NCBI RefSeq assembly: GCF_009208555.1
Contig: NZ_WFLI01000019.1
Span: forward strand, 53,701 to 117,700
Direction of reading: 5' to 3'
From: Janthinobacterium violaceinigrum
GTDB taxonomy: Bacteria > Pseudomonadota > Gammaproteobacteria > Burkholderiales > Burkholderiaceae_D
Length of the DNA stretch: 64,000 bases
The position numbers were made by a program, and so were the translations under genes. A model generated the notes under the pieces. It saw only the letters and a program-made list of their open reading frames with translations. It made no database searches and was not told the origin of the DNA. Positions 51,643-60,736 of this stretch are shown piece after piece. Each line of letters starts with the position of its first letter. Position 1 is the stretch's first letter.

Positions 51643-52788
51643 ATGGACTTTCAATTCAATCAGGAACAGCAGCAATTTGCCGACGCGCTCAGGCGCTGGG
51701 TCGACAAGGATTACCCATTTGAAACGCGCAAGCAGATCATCCATTCGGCCACGGGCGTTTCCAGCGCTGCCTGGGCCACCCTGGCCGAGCTGGGCATGAC
51801 GGCCTTGCCGCTGCCGGCCGCCGCGGGCGGCTTCGATGGCACGGCCGTGGACATGCTGCTGGTGATGCAGGAACTGGGACGCGGCCTCGTGGTCGAACCG
51901 TACCTGGCTACCGTGCTGGGCGCGCGCTTCCTGACCCTGGCGGGCGGCCACGACGGCGTGCTGGAACAGGTGGCCAGCGGCAGCATGAAGCTGGCCTGCG
52001 CACTGGGCGAACGGCAGTCGCGCCACGATATGCACGACATCGCCACCACGGCCACGACCAGCGGCGATGGTTTCGTGCTCGACGGCGAGAAAACCGTCGT
52101 CATCCATGGCGCGCAGGCGGGCGCCCTGATCGTCTCGGCCCGCAGCAGCGGCCGCCAGGACGGCACGGACGGCATATCGCTGTTCCTCGTGCCCGTCGAT
52201 GCGCCGGGCGTGACCGTGCGCGATTACCGCACCATCGACGGCCAGCGCGCCGCCACCGTGACCCTCGTGCAAGTGGTGCTGGGGCACGACGCCCTGGTTG
52301 GCCAGGCGGGGCAGGGCTGGCCCGTGCTGGACGCGGCGCTCGACTACGGCGCCGCGCTGCTGTGCGCGGAAGCCGTGGGCGCCATGGACGCCATCTTTGC
52401 CGCCACCCTCGAGTACCTGAAGACGCGCCAGCAGTTCGGCGCGCCCATCGGCAAGTTCCAGGCCTTGCAGCACCGCATGGCCGACATGTTCATCCACCTG
52501 GAGCAGGCGCGTTCGATGGCCATGCTGGCTGCCGCCAAGGTCGACAGCGACGATGTGGCCGAGAGGCGACGCACGGTGTCCGCCGCCAAGGCGCGGGTGG
52601 GGCTGGCCGCCACCTTTGTCGGCCAGCAAGCCGTGCAATTGCATGGCGGCATGGGCGTGACGGACGAATTGCCTGCCGCCCACCATTTCAAGCGTTTGTC
52701 CATGATCGCCCTGACCCTGGGCGACGTGGAACACCACATCGAGCGCTTTATCGCCCAGCCGGGCTTCTTGCCGACGGAGACCGCATGA
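51643..52788 (+). CDS. Acyl-CoA dehydrogenase (small-subunit PimD-like)
   Basis: 381 residues; AAGGAG 7 nt upstream of the ATG. Shows FNQEQQQFADALRRWVDKDY, a shorter, more divergent middle domain (GEKTVVIHGAQAGALIVSAR) and a C-terminal domain with KTRQQFGAPIGKFQALQHRMADM and QLHGGMGVTDEL. Its divergence from the first gene fits the second subunit of a heterotetrameric enzyme. Its TGA overlaps the ATG of the next gene (ATGA). Confidence 0.88.
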   Translation: MDFQFNQEQQQFADALRRWVDKDYPFETRKQIIHSATGVSSAAWATLAELGMTALPLPAAAGGFDGTAVDMLLVMQELGRGLVVEPYLATVLGARFLTLAGGHDGVLEQVASGSMKLACALGERQSRHDMHDIATTATTSGDGFVLDGEKTVVIHGAQAGALIVSARSSGRQDGTDGISLFLVPVDAPGVTVRDYRTIDGQRAATVTLVQVVLGHDALVGQAGQGWPVLDAALDYGAALLCAEAVGAMDAIFAATLEYLKTRQQFGAPIGKFQALQHRMADMFIHLEQARSMAMLAAAKVDSDDVAERRRTVSAAKARVGLAATFVGQQAVQLHGGMGVTDELPAAHHFKRLSMIALTLGDVEHHIERFIAQPGFLPTETA

Positions 52789-53273
52789 CCGCATTGACCG
52801 GAATCAAACCCAAGCACTGGTATTTCGAAGATTTTACGCAAGGCCTGGAAATCGACCTGGGCCAGCGCCACGTGACGGAGCGGGAAATCATCGCCTTCGC
52901 CACGGATTTCGACCCGCAGCCCTTCCACGTCGACCATGCGGCCGCGGAAAAAACCATCTTCAAGGGCGTGATCGCCAGCGGCTGGCACACGTGCGGCATG
53001 ATGATGCGCCTGGTGGTAGACAATCTGCTCAAGCATTCTTCCAGCATGGGCTCGCCCGGCCTGGACAGCATCCGCTGGCTCAAGCCCGTGCGCGCGGGCG
53101 ACACCCTGCACCTGACCTACCAGGTCAAGGAAGTGCGCCCGTCCACGTCGAAGCCGGACCGCGGCATCGTCATTTCCGTGTGGAGCGTGCGCAACCAGCA
53201 TGGCGAAGTGGTGACCACCGTCGAAGGCATGGGCATGTTCGGCCGCCGGCCGGCAGGAGAAAACCATGCGTGA
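52785..53273 (+). CDS. MaoC-like hydratase (copy 1)
   Basis: 162 residues, start ATG 52785 overlapping the previous stop. Hot-dog fold with the hydratase-2 pattern AFATDFDPQPFHVDHAAAEK (catalytic Asp/His pair) and FKGVIASGWHT. It adds water to 2-enoyl-CoA esters, the step after the dehydrogenases. Tightly coupled with the next gene by an 8-nt overlap. Confidence 0.88.
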   Translation: MTALTGIKPKHWYFEDFTQGLEIDLGQRHVTEREIIAFATDFDPQPFHVDHAAAEKTIFKGVIASGWHTCGMMMRLVVDNLLKHSSSMGSPGLDSIRWLKPVRAGDTLHLTYQVKEVRPSTSKPDRGIVISVWSVRNQHGEVVTTVEGMGMFGRRPAGENHA

Positions 53274-53721
53274 TATCGCAGGCATCGCGGGCTTCCAGGC
53301 CTTGGCGGGACAGCACGTGGCCGTTTCCGACTGGTTGACCATCACCCAGCAGCGCATCGACACCTTTGCCGATGCCACCAACGACCACCAATGGATCCAC
53401 GTGGACGCGGAGCGCTGCGCGCGCGAGTCGCCGTATGGCTGCACCGTGGCGCACGGCTTCCTGACGTTATCGCTGCTGCCGGCCATGCTTGCGGGCGCCT
53501 TGCACATGGCCGGCATCCGCATGGCCATCAACTATGGATTGAACAAGGTGCGCTTTCCCGCGCCCGTGCCCGTGAACAGCCGCCTGCGCGCGCGGCTCGA
53601 CATCCTGTCCGTCGACGACTTGCCGGAAGGGGCGCAAGTGAACTGGGCCGTCACCATGGAGAGGGAAGGCGACACGAAACCCGTGTGCGTGGCGGAGTTC
53701 CTGATGCGCTGCTATCCCTGA
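53266..53721 (+). CDS. MaoC-like hydratase (copy 2)
   Basis: 151 residues. R-specific enoyl-CoA hydratase motif FADATNDHQWIHVDAERC followed by TVAHGFLTLSLLPAML, with NYGLNKVRFPAPVPVNSRLRAR, as in (R)-hydratases of the NodN/MaoC group. GGAGA lies just before its ATG inside the upstream gene. The two MaoC proteins may form a heterodimer or act on different chain lengths. The operon lacks thiolase and ligase genes within view. Confidence 0.88.
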   Translation: MRDIAGIAGFQALAGQHVAVSDWLTITQQRIDTFADATNDHQWIHVDAERCARESPYGCTVAHGFLTLSLLPAMLAGALHMAGIRMAINYGLNKVRFPAPVPVNSRLRARLDILSVDDLPEGAQVNWAVTMEREGDTKPVCVAEFLMRCYP

Positions 53722-53825
53722 GCCATACCTTGCACCCGCTTCGCGGGCAGGCAGTTGTGCGCTCCTGCGCGTGCGCCAGGTGTACGCTGGTGGCGCGCCG
53801 GCGGTTTCCGGCGAAGGAGGCGATG

Positions 53826-54017
53826 ATGTCCAACCAGGGAAACAGAGGAAATGGCGGCGCCGGCAAGGGCGCCACGGGCAGCGGCAAGGCGGCCGCCAGG
53901 GGTAGTGGCGCTACGGGCAGAGGTCCAGGCCCGGGCAATGCGGGCGGCTGGCCCAGCACGACGGGACGGTCCTCCGGGGGCAATCGTTCCAATGCCGCGC
54001 CGGCACGCAGCCGCTAG
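53826..54017 (+). CDS. Gly/Ser/Arg/Ala-rich small disordered protein
   Basis: 63 residues from the second of two adjacent ATGs (53823, 53826) because AGGAGG lies 5 nt before it, a very strong SD. The product (GNRGNGGAGKGATGSGKAAA, GRGPGPGNAGG, NAAPARSR) is basic, low-complexity and predicted to be disordered, with no hydrophobic core. It could be a nucleic-acid-binding or stress-related protein. No family recognised; the strong SD argues for a real gene. It is convergent with the cyclase gene. Confidence 0.55.
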   Translation: MSNQGNRGNGGAGKGATGSGKAAARGSGATGRGPGPGNAGGWPSTTGRSSGGNRSNAAPARSR

Positions 54018-54026
54018 CCTGCCTGC

Positions 54027-54950
54027 TCACTCCCGCTCCGGCGCGCAATACCTGTCCCGCCCCGTATGCTTGGCGCGGTACAGCAGCGCGTCGGCGGCGC
54101 GGATCAGGGCGCTGGGGTCCATGCCTTCCGTGGGCATGACGCTGGCCATGCCCAGGCTGACGGTGACGTGGGGGCCGACGCTGGACTTGGCGTGGGGAAT
54201 TTCCAGCGCGCGCACTTCGTCGAGGATGCGCTGGGCCACCACTTCGGCGCCTTCGCGCGTTTCCTGCGGCAGCAGCACGATGAATTCCTCGCCGCCGTAG
54301 CGGGCCAGCAGGTCGGGCGGGCGCACGGCGCAGCGGCGCAGGGCGGCGCTCACCTGCTGCAGGCACAGGTCGCCCGCCTGGTGGCCATACGTGTCGTTGT
54401 AATCCTTGAAATGGTCGATGTCGGCCATGATGATGGCCATCGGCACGCCGTCGCGCGCGCAGCGCCGCCATTCGCTGTCCATGGTGTCGTTGAAGCTGCG
54501 CCGGTTGGCCACGCCCGTGAGCGAATCGGTCAGCGACAGTTCGCGCATGGCGTCGGCCTGCCGCTTGATGGTCAGCTGGCTGCGCACGCGGGCGCGCACG
54601 ACGGCCGCGTTGAACGGCTTCGTGATGAAGTCGACGGCGCCCGCTTCCAGCGCCCGCGTCTCGTCCTCGGGCTGGTTCAGGGCCGTGACGAAAATGACGG
54701 GTATGGCGCTCAGCAGGGCCGATTCGCGCAGCGCGTTGCACACGGCATAGCCATCCATGCCGGGCATGACGGCGTCGAGCAGGATCAGGTCCGGCAGTTG
54801 ATTATGCGCAATTTCCAGCGCCTTTTCGCCGCTCAGCGCGAACAGCACGTCGTGGTCCTCGCGCAGCAGCTGGTGCAGGATCTGGATGTTTTCCATGGCG
54901 TCATCGACGATGAGGATGCGCCCGTTCATGGCAAGGTTGGTCCAGCTCAC
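54027..54950 (-). CDS. Response-regulator diguanylate cyclase
   Basis: 307 residues. Receiver domain at about 10-125 (ILIVDDAMENIQIL, LLDAVMPGMDGYAV with the phosphoacceptor Asp, FITKPF), a short helix, then a GGDEF domain at about 140-300 with ARYGGEEFIVLLP near 217 and an intact RxxD inhibitory site (RPPD) five residues before it. It makes c-di-GMP upon phosphorylation and is feedback-inhibited. Its ATG overlaps the stop of the hybrid kinase (ATGA), so kinase and output are translationally coupled, a WspR/PleD-like pair. Confidence 0.93.
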   Translation of the reverse strand: MSWTNLAMNGRILIVDDAMENIQILHQLLREDHDVLFALSGEKALEIAHNQLPDLILLDAVMPGMDGYAVCNALRESALLSAIPVIFVTALNQPEDETRALEAGAVDFITKPFNAAVVRARVRSQLTIKRQADAMRELSLTDSLTGVANRRSFNDTMDSEWRRCARDGVPMAIIMADIDHFKDYNDTYGHQAGDLCLQQVSAALRRCAVRPPDLLARYGGEEFIVLLPQETREGAEVVAQRILDEVRALEIPHAKSSVGPHVTVSLGMASVMPTEGMDPSALIRAADALLYRAKHTGRDRYCAPERE

Positions 54951-57900
54951 TTGTTTTCCTCTCGTTTCAGCTGATCGAGCACGAGTTTTTCCGCTTCGGA
55001 AAAATTCAGCGTCTCGATCGCGTTGGCCAGCGCCAGGGCCGCTTCCCGGTCTGACTGTTGTATGGCGGGGTGCAGCGCATGGAATTGCGCCAGCGCCTTC
55101 AGATTATTATTGCGGATCAGGACGAGCAGCTTGGCCAGGCCGGCCCGCAGCTCGACCGGCGCGCTGCCGCCGGCATCGGCTGCCGCCTGGCTGCGCCGCC
55201 GGGGCGAGGGCAGGGTGCGTGCCGCTGCGATGACTTCGGCCATCGCCAGCTCCAGTTGTCCCAGCAAGGCTGTTGCCGCGTGGGGGCGGCCCCCTTGCAG
55301 CGCCTTTTCCGTGTCGCTGGCGAGGCTGGCGACGCGGGCCGCGCCCAGGTTGGCCGCCACGCCGCACACGCGGTGCAGCAGCTGCGCCGCCTGCTGCGCC
55401 TGGCCTTCGGCCAGCAGGCGCCGCGTTTCCTCGACGGCGTCGCCCTGCGAATTTTCAAAGCGCTTGAACAATGCGAGGAAGGCGCCGTAATCGCCGCCGA
55501 AGCGGTGCAGGGCCGCCGCCAGGTCGATGCCGGGCACCGTGGCCGGCACGTCCGGCGCCTGCGCGGCGGCGTTGCCGGCCTGGACGGCGCTGCCGTTGCC
55601 GCCCGCGAGCGCCGGCACCAGCCGGGTCAGGGTCTGGATCATCTCGTCCACATCGATGGGCTTGGCCACGTGGGCATTCATGCCGCTGGCGATGGCGCGC
55701 AGGCGGTCCTCGTCCATGGCGTTGGCCGTCATGGCAACGATGGGCAGGTCCGGCAAGCCCAGCGCGCGGATGGCCAGGGTGGCATCATAGCCATTCATGA
55801 CGGGCATCTGCAAATCCATCAGCACCACGTCCCAGGCGTCCGGCGTGCTGGCGAGCAAGTCGACGGCCAGCCTGCCGTTGGCGGCTACGGCCACGCGCGC
55901 GCCCGAGTGCAGCAAAATGTACTGCGCCACTTCCTGGTTGATTTCATTGTCTTCCACCAGCAGCACGCGCATGCCTGCCAGCAAGCCCGACAGGGGCGTG
56001 GACACGGGCAGCGCGGAGGGGGTGCTGCGGCCTTCGCGCACGGCCGTCACGGCCGCCAGCAGGCGCGCCGGGGTGGCCGGCTTCGAGACGATGCCGGCCA
56101 GCATCAGGCTGTCGGCCAGCCGTTCGAGGTTTTCGCTGTCCTGGTCGGCCACCAGCATGATCACGGGCGGCAGCACCAGGCGTTCGTCGGCGCGCGCCTC
56201 GGTGAGCATGGAAATGCCATCCATGCCCGGCATGGCCGCGTCGAGCAGCACGATATCCACGTGGGCGGCCGGCGGCAAGCCGTCCGGGCCGCCGGCGTGG
56301 CGGCGCAGCAGCGCCAGGCCGGCCGCGCCGCCATCGGCGCTGCGGCTGTGCCAGCCCTGCGCCGCGCACCAGTCTTCCAGCATGGCGCGCACGCTGGCGT
56401 TGTCGTCGATGATCAGCAGCGACAGGGCCCGGGCAGCCCCCTTGCCGGACGGCTCGGGTGGCGGCGCCACCTTGTCGAAGCGGCAGCGGAAGCGGAAGTC
56501 GGAGCCTTCGCCCAGCGCACTTTTCACGCTGAGCTTGCCACCCATCAATTCCACCATGCGCCGGCAGATGGCCAGCCCCAGGCCCGTGCCGCCGTACTTG
56601 CGGCTGGTGCCGCTGTCGCCCTGGGAAAACGCGTCGAAGATGTGTTCCTGCTCGGCCGCGCCGATGCCGATGCCCGTGTCGCGCACGGAAAACTCCAGCG
56701 TCGCGCTGGCCGCATCCTCGGCCACCTTGGCGATGGCCAGCACCACTTCGCCATGCGAGGTGAATTTGACGGCGTTGCCCACCAGGTTGATCAGGATCTG
56801 TTCCACGCGCAGGGCGTCGCCGACCAGTTCGTCCGGCACGCCCGGGTCGAGCACGAACACGGGCTCCACGCCGCGCGCCCAGGCGCTGCTGGCCAGCAGC
56901 ACGCCGACGCTGTCGAGCATGCGTTCGAGCTGGAAGCGGCGCTGTTCCAGCACCATCTGGCCCGCCTCGATCTTGGAAAAATCGAGCACGTCGTTGACGA
57001 TGTTGAGCAGCGACTGCGTGGCCATCTGGATCTTGCCCACATAGCTGCGCTCGCGCCGTTCCAGCGGCGACTCTTCCAGCAGGCGCGCCAGGCCGATGAT
57101 GGCATTCATCGGCGTGCGGATCTCATGGCTCATGTTGGCGACGAACTCGCTCTTCGCGATGCTGGCCGCCTCGGCCTTGTCGCGCGCGCGCACCATCTGT
57201 TCGTTCAGTTCGTGCAGGCGCAATTCCGTGCGCTTGAGCTCGGACACGTCCGAGGCCAGCACGAAGAAGCCCCGCACGCTGCCGCCATCGTCGAAATCGG
57301 GAATGTAATTAGTCCACGTGTGGCATACCTGGCCGGCGGGATCGAGCAGGTCGCGCTCGAAGCTTTGCGGCCGCCCCGCCAGCACGCCCTCGACGTGCGG
57401 TGCATACACGTCGAACAGTTCCTGGCCCAGCAGTTCGCTCATGTGGATGCCGGCCAGCTCGGCGCTGCTGCGGCCGAACCATTCGTTATAAAAGTTATTT
57501 GCGAACCGGCAACGCAGATCGGCGCCCCAGTACGACACCATGCCGGGCAGGTTGTCCGTGACGGTGCGGATGAAGCGCTCGTTCTGTTCCAGGCGCCAGG
57601 TGGTGGCGTGCAGCACCTCGGTGGCGCGCTTGCGGTCCGTGATGTCGATCGACACGCCCAGCACGTGGCTGGCGCGTCCCGCGTCGTCGCGCAAGACCAC
57701 CTTGCGCGTGGTGAAGTGGCGCGTGGTGCCGTCCGCCGTGTTGATGGCTTCCTGTTCGATTTCCACCATCTGCCCCGTGGCCAGCAGCTTGCGGTCGGCG
57801 CTGACGAAGGCGGCCGCCTGCTGCGGCGGGAAGAAATCGTGGTCGGTCTTGCCCAGCAATTGCTCGCGCGAGCGACCCAGGGTCAGTTCCGCGTGGCGGT

Positions 57901-59521
57901 TGACCATTTCAAAGCTCAGCTTGTCGGCGCGCTTGACGAAGACCATGGCGGGGATGTTTTCGATGATGGTGCCGAACAGGTGCTTGGAACGGCGGAATTC
58001 CGCTTCGCTGCGCTTGCGCTCGCTGACGTCCAGCCACAGGCCCGATACGCCCAGCAACTGCTGTTCCGGGCCGAAGATCGGGTGATACGAGACGATCCAG
58101 TGGCTGAGCTGGTCGCGCTGCTGCCCGCTGTGGCCTTTCAATTCGATATCGACGATGGGCAAGCCCGTTTCCAGCACCTGGCGCACGCAGCGCTCCACGT
58201 CGGCGCGCACGGCGTCGTCGAACAGCATGGCGCCTACGGGACGGCCCAGATGCTGGGCCACGCTGGCCCCGTTGATGGCGGCCAGGTAATGGTTGATCAT
58301 GACGATGCGCAAGTCCAGGCCCACGAACAGCATGCCGATGGGCGCCGTCGCATACACGGTTTCCAGCAGGCGCGTGGATTTCTCCAGGGCCAGCGTGCGT
58401 TCGGCCACGAGGCTTTCGAGCTGCGTGCGGTGGCGCCGCAGGTCGCGTTCCAGCGCGCCCAGGGCGCCTGCCATGTCGGCCGATTCGCGGTCCGTGTGCT
58501 TATTTGAAAGCAAGGGTTTGCCCTGCGCCAGCGCGTGTATCTGCAAGGTCAGTTCCTGCAGGGTGCTGGCCAGGCGGCCGCCCACGCGCCAGGCCAGGGC
58601 AAAGCCGGCGGCCAGCAGCAGGGCCAGGATGATGGAGCCCGTGACTACCGAGCGCAGCAGGGCTTCGGCCACCGTGCTGGTGCGCATGGTGACGGCCACC
58701 GTCCAGGCGTCGCCGGGGCCGCGGCGAAAGCCCGTGTACACGTCCAGGCCTTCCAGCGTGGCATGGCGCAGCACGCCTTCGCGCGCCTGGCGTATCTGTT
58801 CCAGCAGGGGCGCCACCGTGCGCTGGCCCACGTAGCGCTGCGGCGCCAGAGTGCGCGCCACGTTGATGCCGTCCCCATTGATGATGGCCGCGCCCAGGTA
58901 GGCGGGCAGGTGCAGCTCGCGCAGCAGCAAGGGCAGGTAGTCGGGCGAATACAGTGCCGTCAGCACATAGGCGGGGCCCTGGTCGCGCGGCAAGGGCAGG
59001 TTCAGGGCCAGCTGCGGCGCGCCGTCGGGCGTCTTGGCCAGGCTGGTCAGCCGCGGCTTGCCATAGTCGCGCGTGCGTTCCATGCTGGCGGCCCATTTTT
59101 GCGGCAAGGGGGGCGGCGCCTGGCTGGCGGGCAGGGCCGTATTGACCAACTGGCGCCCCTTGGCGTCGGACACGATGAAGGCATTGACGGCAAGGCCCGG
59201 TTGCAGCAGGCTGGCGGCCACGGCGCGCAGGGCGTTGAGGTCGTCGCCTTGCAGGGCGGGTGAGGCGGCCAGCACGCGCGCGGCCATCTGGGCGCCGCTC
59301 AGGTCGCGCTCGACGGCGGCGGCGACGGCGCGCGCCGCCTGCGCCGTTTCGCTGACCACATGGTCGCGTTCGCGTGTGTAGCTTTGCGCCACGAGCAGGA
59401 GAAACACCAGTGCCGTCGGAATGACCCAGGCGAGCACCAGCCATGAAATTCGCGAGCGTATCGAAGGCAAATCTTGCACCCGGAAAGCTCCCAGAATGGA
59501 TGAATCGACAGGCAGGCTCAC
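54947..59521 (-). CDS. Hybrid sensor histidine kinase with Cache-type sensor, PAS domains, two receivers and HPt
   Basis: Up to 1,524 residues from GTG 59521; GTG 59479 (residue 15) has a better SD (GGGAG) and may be the true start. TM1 at about 27-47, periplasmic double-Cache-like sensor to about 290, TM2 near 292-312, three PAS/PAC modules (about 380-500, 510-640, 655-775), HisKA with ANMSHEIRTPMNAIIG (His near 800), HATPase_c with NLVGNAVKFT and GGTGLGLAICRRMVE, receiver 1 (LLIIDDNAS, LLDAAMPGMDG; about 1040-1160), receiver 2 (LLVEDNEINQ, LMDLQMPVMNG; about 1185-1305) and a C-terminal HPt with LLHRVCGVAANLGA (His near 1384). It is an inner-membrane phosphorelay kinase; the coupled cyclase is its likely target. 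Confidence 0.92.
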   Translation of the reverse strand: MSLPVDSSILGAFRVQDLPSIRSRISWLVLAWVIPTALVFLLLVAQSYTRERDHVVSETAQAARAVAAAVERDLSGAQMAARVLAASPALQGDDLNALRAVAASLLQPGLAVNAFIVSDAKGRQLVNTALPASQAPPPLPQKWAASMERTRDYGKPRLTSLAKTPDGAPQLALNLPLPRDQGPAYVLTALYSPDYLPLLLRELHLPAYLGAAIINGDGINVARTLAPQRYVGQRTVAPLLEQIRQAREGVLRHATLEGLDVYTGFRRGPGDAWTVAVTMRTSTVAEALLRSVVTGSIILALLLAAGFALAWRVGGRLASTLQELTLQIHALAQGKPLLSNKHTDRESADMAGALGALERDLRRHRTQLESLVAERTLALEKSTRLLETVYATAPIGMLFVGLDLRIVMINHYLAAINGASVAQHLGRPVGAMLFDDAVRADVERCVRQVLETGLPIVDIELKGHSGQQRDQLSHWIVSYHPIFGPEQQLLGVSGLWLDVSERKRSEAEFRRSKHLFGTIIENIPAMVFVKRADKLSFEMVNRHAELTLGRSREQLLGKTDHDFFPPQQAAAFVSADRKLLATGQMVEIEQEAINTADGTTRHFTTRKVVLRDDAGRASHVLGVSIDITDRKRATEVLHATTWRLEQNERFIRTVTDNLPGMVSYWGADLRCRFANNFYNEWFGRSSAELAGIHMSELLGQELFDVYAPHVEGVLAGRPQSFERDLLDPAGQVCHTWTNYIPDFDDGGSVRGFFVLASDVSELKRTELRLHELNEQMVRARDKAEAASIAKSEFVANMSHEIRTPMNAIIGLARLLEESPLERRERSYVGKIQMATQSLLNIVNDVLDFSKIEAGQMVLEQRRFQLERMLDSVGVLLASSAWARGVEPVFVLDPGVPDELVGDALRVEQILINLVGNAVKFTSHGEVVLAIAKVAEDAASATLEFSVRDTGIGIGAAEQEHIFDAFSQGDSGTSRKYGGTGLGLAICRRMVELMGGKLSVKSALGEGSDFRFRCRFDKVAPPPEPSGKGAARALSLLIIDDNASVRAMLEDWCAAQGWHSRSADGGAAGLALLRRHAGGPDGLPPAAHVDIVLLDAAMPGMDGISMLTEARADERLVLPPVIMLVADQDSENLERLADSLMLAGIVSKPATPARLLAAVTAVREGRSTPSALPVSTPLSGLLAGMRVLLVEDNEINQEVAQYILLHSGARVAVAANGRLAVDLLASTPDAWDVVLMDLQMPVMNGYDATLAIRALGLPDLPIVAMTANAMDEDRLRAIASGMNAHVAKPIDVDEMIQTLTRLVPALAGGNGSAVQAGNAAAQAPDVPATVPGIDLAAALHRFGGDYGAFLALFKRFENSQGDAVEETRRLLAEGQAQQAAQLLHRVCGVAANLGAARVASLASDTEKALQGGRPHAATALLGQLELAMAEVIAAARTLPSPRRRSQAAADAGGSAPVELRAGLAKLLVLIRNNNLKALAQFHALHPAIQQSDREAALALANAIETLNFSEAEKLVLDQLKREENK

Positions 59522-59684
59522 GCTGGCGCTGGCTGACGTTGAATGAAAAGATGCTAGACGAAATTGATTGTTCTGACAAGCCTAGTTTCTGGAGTGGAAA
59601 AAAGCTTGCTCAAGGCATACGGAAGAGGGTACGGCGGCGCGCGCTGGACGCCCGGCCCGCCGTGGCGGCGGGCAGGCAAGGGGC

Positions 59685-60050
59685 TTACGGGACGACGGTC
59701 AGCACGTCGACGTCGATCTCGGGGCTTTCCATGAAGTCCTTTTCCACTTCGCCGCGGATTTCCACCTGGGTCCGGGCATCGATCTTGCGGTTCATGAAGA
59801 TCTTGTCGTCGATGTCCACGCGGATTTCCGCCGTGCCGTCCGAGAACGTGTATTTCTCCTTGCCCACTTTGCGCAGCAGGTGGCCGCGCAGCACGACGGC
59901 CTGGTCGTCGACGGGATTTTTCAGGATGGCGGCCACGTTGGCGGGCGCGGCCGGGCCGGCCGTCGGGCCCACGTACTGGGCGTGCGCGCTGCCGGCCAGC
60001 AAGGCGCAGCTGGCGGCCAGGGAGAGGAGCAGTGTGCGGTGCAGTGGCAT
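59685..60050 (-). CDS. BOF/OB-fold periplasmic protein (YgiW-like)
   Basis: 121 residues, AAGGA 5 nt before the ATG, signal peptide ending AHA-QY (about residue 24). The rest matches the bacterial OB-fold domain: VAAILKNPVDDQAVVLRGHL, KYTFSDGTAEIRVDIDDKIF, RTQVEIRGEVEKDF and DVDVLTVV. Members such as YgiW/VisP are periplasmic stress proteins that may bind small cations or glycan groups. Stands alone between the kinase and the pseudopilin operon. Confidence 0.85.
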   Translation of the reverse strand: MPLHRTLLLSLAASCALLAGSAHAQYVGPTAGPAAPANVAAILKNPVDDQAVVLRGHLLRKVGKEKYTFSDGTAEIRVDIDDKIFMNRKIDARTQVEIRGEVEKDFMESPEIDVDVLTVVP

Positions 60051-60077
60051 GGTATTCCTTCGATAGTGACTGGCGCC

Positions 60078-60650
60078 TCAGAAAAAGACGGCGGTGCGGG
60101 CAATGATAGCACCGGTATTGCCATAGGGCATGTTCGCCCGCACGCTGCCCGTGCTGGCCACACCATCGTCGAGTTTGCTGTCGATCTGCTCCGCGTAGCT
60201 CTCGGGCAGGTTGTCGAAACGGATGCCGTTGCCGGCGCGCCCGCCCACTTCATCGTTGTACAGGTAGACGGCGCCGCCCTGGGCGCTGGTCATGAATTGC
60301 GAGGTGCCGTTGAACGAGCCCGTAATGAAGCCACCCAGCGCCAGGTGTTGCGGCGCCAGGGTGAATTCGCGCGGCTGGCCGTCGCCGATCTGGCCGTCGC
60401 CATTGCCGTTGCCGGCCGAGTTGGGCACGTGCACGGTGCCCTGGATATCGTCGCCGGGCAGGGCGCGGAACTTGTCCTGGTAGGCGTTGACGGCGGCCGT
60501 CAGCGAATTCGATTGCTGGATGATGTTTTTCACCTTGGCGCTGTCGATCAAGCCTTGCCCCTTGAGCACGCCGCCGAGCAGCAGGCCGATGATGACCAGG
60601 ACGATGGCGATTTCTACGAGCGTGAAGCCGTGCTGGCGGCGTGGGAGCAT
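60078..60650 (-). CDS. Type IV pilin-like/pseudopilin protein
   Basis: 190 residues from ATG 60650 (AAGGA 6 nt upstream). Prepilin signal RRQHGFTLVEIAIVLVIIGLLLGG with cleavage after Gly8 and Glu5 of the mature protein. The globular part (LIDSAKVKNIIQQSNSLTAAVNAYQDKFRALPGDD) resembles major-pilin-like minor subunits; a GNGNGDGQIGDG loop may bind calcium. Probably a component of a type IV pilus or type II secretion-like system; last gene of the cluster, 86 bp behind the preceding gene. Confidence 0.88.
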   Translation of the reverse strand: MLPRRQHGFTLVEIAIVLVIIGLLLGGVLKGQGLIDSAKVKNIIQQSNSLTAAVNAYQDKFRALPGDDIQGTVHVPNSAGNGNGDGQIGDGQPREFTLAPQHLALGGFITGSFNGTSQFMTSAQGGAVYLYNDEVGGRAGNGIRFDNLPESYAEQIDSKLDDGVASTGSVRANMPYGNTGAIIARTAVFF

Positions 60651-60736
60651 GGGATTTCCTTGGAAAAAGTGCGAGTGCTTGGGATGGCAGTTTACTGCAA
60701 ATGGCGCCGGGTGCGCATGGCATGTCGGACGGCAGC

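Noticed and set aside
55058..58507. Very long open frame (1,149 codons) on the plus strand
   Set aside because: It is antisense to the hybrid histidine kinase; its residues are Gln/Arg/His/Ala-rich as expected for the complement of GC-rich coding DNA, and it has no domain or SD.
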